A stretch of 64,000 bases of DNA from the NCBI GenBank assembly GCA_933228675.1, contig OW121743.1:93931998-93995997 (forward strand), given 5' to 3'. The position numbers and the translations under genes were made by a program. This document shows positions 57,884 through 64,000 of this stretch, piece after piece. The DNA comes from Stomorhina lunata. Taxonomy: Eukaryota > Arthropoda > Insecta > Diptera > Rhiniidae. Numbering within the stretch: position 1 is the stretch's first letter; each line of letters opens with the position of its first letter. The notes under the pieces were generated by a model. That model was not told the DNA's origin. It made no database searches and was given only the letters and a program-made list of their open reading frames with translations.

Positions 57884-58132
57884 GGTTGATTGATTTACGA
57901 GTATACGGGATTTTTATTTTCCATATTGTAATTCTAATCTTCTTTTAAGTTTCTTCTAATTAGTTTTAAGTAAATAACTAAATACTCGTATATGGAAGAT
58001 TTATTACAGTTTTGAGTGATGGAAAAATTTTTTACTATAAATTTAAATTCTGAATACTTGAGCCTTAGACAAATCTAAATAGTTAGTACTTATGTGTGTA
58101 ACAGCCACAAATTTTTGTCTAATAAAACTGAA
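57884..58132 (+). mobile_element. 248-bp repeat, inserted copy with 17-bp target duplication
   Basis: CTACTCACACCTCCTCG flanks it at 57867-57883 and 58133-58149. It has no terminal inverted repeats and no poly(A). The coding-free sequence copies 57255-57502 with very few changes. Confidence 0.8.
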
Positions 58133-58149
58133 CTACTCACACCTCCTCG

Positions 58150-58440
58150 TGATACATTCTGCAGACCTAAGCAACCTACCTGAAGATGCGGTAAACAACC
58201 CGAGTGGAATTCTAGGTCAGGGCTAATGTGAGGGGGAGTTATCTTGGAGCCATTCCAACGTATTTGGTCTAAGGGTCTAAGATAATTGTACTTGGCAAAG
58301 TACGAAGCTGTAGCGTCTGTTCAACATGTTAGTTGCGGCTGCAAGCGGGCGTCTGTTTCGGTTCGAGCAGCTCGCTTTACAAACGTGGCTCTTGTCTTTG
58401 GACTCATCATTAATCGACAAATAACATTACTTCATATACT
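58150..58440. other. Less AT-rich stretch, possibly a retroelement 5' region
   Basis: It includes CAGACCTAAGCAACCTACCT and GCGGGCGTCTGTTTCGGTTC. The composition resembles the LINE fragment at 60.25 kb, so it may be that element's 5' part split by the MULE insertion; this is an inference. Confidence 0.3.
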
Positions 58441-58454
58441 ACTCCAAAAAATAT

Positions 58455-60236
58455 ATATTTTTTAACTGGAGTTTATTTCATGTAAAATAAATTTGGGGGT
58501 TATTTCATTTTTTTAGGGTTTATTTCATTCTCATAAAAATTATATTTTGAACATTTTTCTGAATTTCAAACATTCTAAAGTTCCTTAAAAAACCGTTAGG
58601 AAGTATTTTTGATGCAAAAGAAAAAATACTATGTCAAAAAATATTACTCTTTCGTTGACTTTTGAGCAGTAAAGATCAATTAAAAATCAGAAATGCTATT
58701 CGAAATTATTAGTGGTCGCCGTATTAATAGTAAATTGTTGTATTCGGTAGGCGAAGAACAATTATATGCAAAAAAATCAACGTATAAAGATATAACATTT
58801 TATGTTTGTTACGAAAAAAATGTAGATCTCGTGTGTTCTTAAAAGACATACCCTATCGAAATACGCCGATTTTATACAGCATAATCACGGTAGCCAGAAA
58901 CAACTATATGAAGAATTCAAGGCTATTCATGAAATAAAAAGTGAGTGCTTTAACCTAAATTGCCTTGGTGAAAATACTGCAATTACAGGAATAAGGGAAA
59001 CTTTCAAAAGCGTTTCGAATAGGTAAGAAAGTTATGGTATTTTATTGAAATTGTATAAAGATTTCCTTTTTAACAGATCTCAGGAAGCAACAAAAAATCT
59101 AGATTTTTCCAAATTAAAACGCGGATTGTAATACCTGTCAAGTACTGTGAACAAGACCTCGCCAAAGACCCCAGTCGAAGTCCAGGAGGCTTTTGAAAAA
59201 GACGCTGTTTTAAAAAATTTTGGAATGACCAGACATGATGGTGGAAATGCAACTCCTTTTTTCAAAGTATGCCACAACGAAAAAGATTTTTCTTATTGCT
59301 TGTTTACTTCAGACAAATGTGTAAACTTGATAAAGGAAAATATACCAGACAGTGAGCGTAGAAAAATTTTAGTCGATGGTACTTTCGCTGTAGTCCCAAT
59401 GGGTTGCTTTAAGCAATTAATAATAATTGCAATAGAGTATTTAGAAAAGGTATGTATGTTTTGAAGTTAAAAATGTATGGTATAGTTTTTGAAGTGAAAA
59501 ATATAGTGTACAAGTAGGAAGAAGCGCCGTAGGCGAAAAATTTTTTTCGTAGTAAAAATCACGGTGAAAAATGTTTTTTGTAAAAAAAATCCTTTGGAAA
59601 AGTCAAACGTCGAATGAAGAACATCGAGAAACACTCAAAGATATTAAAGTCCTTGGATGAATTAAAAAAAGGTGCGATTACTGCTTCGACATTTTTAAAT
59701 AGAATGGTTTATCCTTCAAACAAAACGTGTATAAATATGGAACCTGACGAGGACTTGTTTGAAGAAGAAGACGCGGAAGATTGACAAACAACTCAAGAAT
59801 TACAAAATGTTGATGCAAAGCTCTGTGTGGTTTGTGTTTCTGAGGAGCCTAACATTTTACTGTTGCCCTGCAAACTTTTAAAAATTTGCAGTGCATGTCT
59901 TTTGAAACTGCAAGCAAATTCCATTGCAAGTGATGAAACAAGTAGATGATATAATGCAAGTCTTTTTGTAAAAAATAAAAATTTCAAATAATAAATTTTT
60001 GGGCCTTATTTAATTTTTTTGGGAATTATTACATTGGGATTTATTTCATAATTTTTACTTAATTTCAATGAAAAATCCTAAAGCTATTTTGGAAATTGGG
60101 AGTTATTTCACAAAAATTTGTTATTTTTTCATATTTCATCTTTTGGGAGTTATTTCGTTTTTTGGGGTTTATTTCATTGGGGTTTATTTCATTTTGCTAA
60201 TTGGGGGTTATTTCATTGGGGGTTATTTCATGTCGC
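58455..60236 (+). mobile_element. MULE-like element with GGGGTTATTTCATT subterminal repeats
   Basis: About a dozen variants of GGGGTTATTTCATT lie on both sides of the transposase relic: three at 58.46-58.53 kb and nine at 60.00-60.23 kb, all on the plus strand. The right end may be GGTTATTTCATGTCGC. The left end and target duplication are unclear. Confidence 0.5.
58694..59950 (+). pseudogene. MULE-type transposase relic (FLYWCH, MULE, RING parts)
   Basis: Pieces in different frames line up as one protein. They are a FLYWCH-like zinc finger (YVCYEK, CRSRVFLKD, FIQHNHGSQ), a GTAAGA...AACAG intron at about 59,022-59,078, and a MULE catalytic start (RRKILVDGTFAVVPMGCFKQ, with the first Asp of DDE). 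A C-terminal RING-like cysteine set follows (CVVCVSEEPNILLLPC, ICSACLLKLQ; 59,825-59,915). Frameshifts lie near 58.83 and 58.88 kb, a stop follows KRGL near 59,130, and much of the catalytic core between 59.46 and 59.59 kb is missing. It is non-functional. MULE transposases cut and paste DNA; the NOF protein of Drosophila FB elements belongs to this superfamily. Confidence 0.65.
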
Positions 60237-60255
60237 CGCTAATCTGTGCAAGAAC

Positions 60256-61197
60256 ATCCGGATGAATGAAACCAATTCTATCCAAAGAAATCGGACTATA
60301 AAACCAAATATAGTCACGAAAGAAAATTTAAAGTTTGCGACATGGATCGTTCGCACGCTATACGAAACTGGGAAACTAGAACAACTAAGGCGTGAAATGT
60401 TGGGTTATAAAATTGATTTGCTGCCGGTGCAAGAAGGATAGGACAAGGGGAAGCTCGGAACGAAAATACTGTGTTTCTTTACTCCGTCTGCCTGGAGGGT
60501 GATGAGCATAGTAGGGGTGTGGGCTTTCTGATTACTAAAAGAATAGCTAAAGCCATTATAGCATGATATCCCATCAATGAGAGGCTAATGGCAATAAAAC
60601 TTAAGAATAAAGATCATAATTTTATAATTGTCAATGTCTGCGCTCCTACTAAAATCTAATCTGAAAACGATAAATACGAATTCTACGATGTTGTAAGTAG
60701 TTGGATGTGATGATATTGTTCGACTTTAATGCCAAGGTAGGCTCACATAACACCCGTTTGGAACACTACATTGGTAAACACGGTGTCGGAGTAAGAAACG
60801 ATAGCGGGAAAAGATTAATCGAACTATGCTGTGAAAGAAAACTGATTGTAGGTGGTACTACTTTTCCTCATAAGCTCCACCATAAAATTACTTGGGTATC
60901 GCCGAACGGCGTCACTAAGTACCAAATTGATCACATTTTGATCAACTCTAAGTGGCTATCATCCTAACTTATCTTTACTTGATGTAAGCTCGAGGCGATA
61001 TAAACAGCAACCATCATTTAGTTATATCTAAAGTTCGTTTAAAAGTAGCGGCTCTGAGGTCTAAAACGGCAAAAGCCGATCGGAAAATAGATGTTGCGAA
61101 ATTGGAATTAGTGAGACATCGAAATGCTTTTATTACTTCCATAAGGAATAGGCTTATAGATGCTGTTGACAACAACGACGTTAATATTAACTAAATT
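60256..61197 (+). pseudogene. LINE endonuclease fragment (CFDP2-like)
   Basis: Segments read FATWIVRTLYETGKLEQLRR and GVGFLITKRIAKAI. These are followed by LFDFNAKVGSHNT (typically D-F-N-A-K-V-G in these endonucleases), ITWVSPNGVTKYQIDHILIN and DINSNHHLVISKVRLK. This is the apurinic-type endonuclease of a non-LTR retrotransposon ORF2. There are stops near 60,564 and 60,657, and frameshifts near 60,700 and 60,965. The reverse transcriptase is missing. Confidence 0.8.
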
Positions 61198-61206
61198 GCA
61201 AGGTGT

Positions 61207-61250
61207 GAGGCCATATGTTCCATGGGAGTCAATGATGACAGAAAAAAACG
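61207..61250 (+). repeat. Copy of the ultra-short insertion sequence at the LINE remnant's end
   Basis: GAGGCCATATGTTCCATGGG and GATGACAGAAAA match the 40-46 bp insertions of intron 1. Its place right after the endonuclease fragment suggests that those insertions are this LINE's 3' tail. Confidence 0.55.
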
Positions 61251-62490
61251 TTCTTAAAAAATGTGCAGGTAATGTGGTACAACACATGTTGGTAATATGT
61301 TGTAGTCTACCGTAGTTTTTTTTTGATAGATTTTTAGGGTTGAATAAAAAAATGGAAATACAAAAGTATCTCCTGTACTCATGACGGTAATCAGAGACCC
61401 TCGCACGACTAATGTCATCGTGGTAATTATTTGTGCTTGCTGTGATGGAACTACTTGCACTTTAACTATGGATTGTAATATGACTATGACTCGTACTTTG
61501 GCTATGACTTGCACATTGACTGTGGCTACTAAACGATTTAAAATTTGATTTTAAATTCGTTTTAGTTTCAAAAGTTTAAGTAAAGCGTGTAATTTATATT
61601 CTGCCAATTGGTTTCAATGTATTAGAGATTTGCCGTGTAACTGAATGAGAACAATTGTTGAGTTGTTGACGTTTACGTGACGCAAGTACCAACTACTATG
61701 GACTCTCCGTATGAGAGTCCATAAGGATACAATGGATCCAACGCCTTCATATGAACCAAATACCACTGTTGGTTGAAAAAAAGGGATATAACTCAAGAAC
61801 TTAAATTTAAAATTTGGAGTCTGTAAGATTATCGGGAGGAGAGATATATGCCCTCAAATTAGGGCACGTCGTGTTTTTCGAAATAAAAAAAGCGATTCAG
61901 AAGTCACATTTTTGATCCAAAATGAAAGATTTTTATTTGTACGAAATTTGCTTAGATCTAGAAAACACGTATGGTAAATCTCCTGTAGTTTATGAGATAT
62001 TGGACTTCTAAGAAAAACAATTTTTAACTTTTTGACTTAGGTCTAAAGTTTTGCTAATATCGGATCCAAATTTTTCCGAAATTTGTTTTGTTTTATTTCT
62101 ATAGAATCACACAAAAAAAGAATTGATGAAAAGCCTCTTAGCCAAAAAAGTGATATAAAAAAACGTGTTAAAAAAACATACATATTTAAGAGTGAACTTA
62201 ATAAGGAAAACTCTAAGTGGAACTATGTTCCAAATTTTTTCGTCTTGATGCTAAAGAATCTCATAAATTACCAATTTTTTACACTGTTTCTCACTTTATG
62301 CCTAATTTTCTCCAATCGCAATGATGGAATAAAAAATTCAAAACAAGATTTTTTTATATTTGTATGTTATTGTCATTCTGTGTTTGTGTTTGTACCCCAG
62401 AATTGTTAAGAGAAATATTCACTAAAACCTTTAAAAGTAGTTTTTGGGGATTTTCAAAAAATTTTTAGGAATTGTCGGATTGCTGCTGAC
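61251..62490. other. Non-coding DNA, nothing firmly recognised
   Basis: A hairpin TGGACTCT/AGAGTCCA lies at about 61,699-61,722. A degenerate run of ACTTTGGCTATGACT-like units lies near 61.45-61.53 kb. The 108-codon ORF at 62083-62409 has no recognisable domain. Confidence 0.4.
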
Positions 62491-62499
62491 AAATTTTTT

Positions 62500-62592
62500 C
62501 ATTTCAATTTGTCAAAAAACTATTTATTACAATAATAAATAATTGTAATAAATTGGGATCTTAGTGCAATAAACTACAGTAAAACTTTTTAA
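62500..62592 (+). repeat. 'Arm' repeat, 3' fragment without array
   Basis: It includes the hairpin (62525-62550) and TCTTAGTGCAATAAACTACA. Only a few AT-rich bases follow, not an array. Confidence 0.8.
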
Positions 62593-63119
62593 TTTTTTTC
62601 CATCAAAAAATCTATTCAAGTTAAAAATTTTATGAAAATACATTGAAAAATCTAATTCAAAATATCTATATATATATATAGCTCTCCTTCTGATAAGTAA
62701 GAGACTTCAAATTCGAATACTTCTCCTTAATAGTCATTTGATATTTCATGGTATTTGAGAATACCGTTTAAATTATTTCAAAAATTTTTCAACCAACTGT
62801 GCGGCGTGATGAGAATATGATGATACCAATTAGTTGATGGGCTAGCAAATCTCCCCTTAAGCTATCCCTTTAAAATCCGGACGCTTAGTAAATAGTTACC
62901 CTCTAGATATTTTACCAAATAAAAGTTTGCCGTACATTCCAATTGCAACATAGGACAAATTGTAATAAGTCGCCAATTTTCTCGGTTATTACCTTTAGCC
63001 TTTATATTAGCTAACTTACAATAATAGGAAATTATCCAGAATGGTAGAGAATGCTGAAAAAGCTGGTTAATGGACGATGATATGTGTTTACAAAAATTTA
63101 TTTTTAAAATGGAAGTTTA
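62593..63119. other. AT-rich DNA, nothing recognised
   Basis: A (TA)n run lies at about 62,663-62,680. Confidence 0.4.
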
Positions 63120-63335
63120 AAATTGAAAAATGTTTTGTGTATTAATCTGTTTAGCCTATAATCTCCGCTTTTACTTTTTTGGTTTTCAAAACATTATAAT
63201 TCTTATTTAGTTTGTTTTGTAACTTGCTAATAATGTGTGGTTTTTAATGTGTCTAGATGATGATTGTCTAATCATCCATCGTAACCGGCTTTGGGAAACT
63301 ATTTATATTTTTGTTTGGTTATTTCTTTATATTTA
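63120..63335 (+). repeat. 'Arm' repeat, old degenerate copy
   Basis: It carries AATTGAAAAATGTTTTGTGT, ATAATCTCCGCTTTTACTTT, TCTAATCATCCATCGTAACC and GGGAAACTATTTATATTTTT, in arm order but heavily substituted. Confidence 0.55.
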
Positions 63336-64000
63336 TGATTTCTCTTGTGGTGATTTGTGATGATTAATCGATTAGTTCTATTTGTAGAAATTTGATAAAT
63401 TTAATAAAAATTACATTTTATTTAATAATTGTTTACTAGTGGGAAGGCATTTATTACATTAGAAAAATAAAGTTCACATGAATTTCAATTTTTAATGCAA
63501 ATTTATGTTAATAGTAGTTGATATTTCTAATAATACATTTATTTTAATAAGTAAATTAAACCAATCCGCTGACAAGTTTACATTTTATAATCCGGCTTAA
63601 AATGTCATCAATCACTTGGTGATAAAAATATATTTATATAAAATTATAAAGAAAAATATTATTAATATTAAAAATATGTAAAGAAACTTTTTTAAAATTA
63701 TATGTAAAATAATATTTCAATTTAAATTTTAATACTTTTCAAAAATTCAATAGATTTGTATGATTATTAATTTTTTTTTGAGAACTTAAAGACTTGCTTT
63801 AATACAACGAATGGTCCCTTTTTCTTTTTAAATAACAAAGTCAAATGCCCTAAACTTGTAAAACACTTATATCCTCGCTACTCCTTTCCTTGAACACAAA
63901 ACCAAAGACACAAAGATTTTAGTCCAATAAAATAAAATTTCTTTATCGATTTATGATAAAAACTATAAATCTTAAGTATTATGTTTATGATATGTTCTTT
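63336..64000. other. AT-rich DNA to the window end, nothing recognised
   Basis: No gene or repeat supported. Confidence 0.4.

Noticed and set aside
62083..62409. 108-codon ORF
   Set aside because: Lys-rich then hydrophobic translation of AT-rich DNA, no similarity recognised.

Overview
This window looks like nuclear DNA from a higher fly (Diptera, Brachycera), probably a calyptrate such as a blow fly or house-fly relative. The evidence is a multicopper oxidase gene of insect type with 61-63 bp introns, a degenerate insect ionotropic receptor, fly-type transposon relics and extremely AT-rich non-coding DNA. The species call is an inference.

Only one gene looks intact. It is a secreted or membrane-anchored multicopper oxidase (Mco1-like) on the minus strand, assembled here from four exons: 36772-37009 (signal peptide), 15152-15333 and 12773-15088 (cysteine-rich VWC-like modules, then cupredoxin domains) and 12304-12711 (last copper motif and hydrophobic tail). 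All splice phases agree, and a poly(A) signal follows at 12174-12179. Its first intron is 21.4 kb and is largely tandem repeats and transposon debris. Left of the gene, at 1275-2234, lies a truncated ionotropic receptor pseudogene with a stop in its signal peptide and a frameshift.

The dominant content is a family of AT-rich tandem repeats with 29-32 bp monomers built around TTTTTCTATAGAAAAA. Arrays lie at about 6.5-6.9, 9.1-11.2, 15.7-18.2, 19.5-22.1, 30.2-36.2, 37.8-39.5, 40.2-41.4, 42.7-43.7, 44.2-44.6, 46.1-48.5, 50.1-50.8 and 52.6-55.7 kb. The 19.5-21.5 kb and 32-35.7 kb arrays use the same 31-bp monomer in opposite orientation, so the Mco1 pre-mRNA could form a long hairpin. Several arrays adjoin a recurrent single-copy 'arm' sequence, and two copies share the order arm, array, tail. 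One of those tails carries tRNA-like A and B boxes. This suggests the arrays belong to, or were seeded by, an interspersed mobile element that I cannot name.

Other mobile DNA includes a 391-bp TA-flanked element encoding only a helix-turn-helix domain, a TTAA-flanked piggyBac-type MITE, a dimeric 567-bp repeat with a 9-bp target duplication, and an ACTGA-rich foldback. There are also LINE ORF2 fragments at 26.7-26.9 and 60.3-61.2 kb, a broken FLYWCH-MULE-RING transposase at 58.7-59.95 kb, and four 40-46 bp insertions of one short sequence, each with its own target-site duplication. ORFs inside the arrays are artefacts of monomer lengths near 30 bp and are not annotated as genes.
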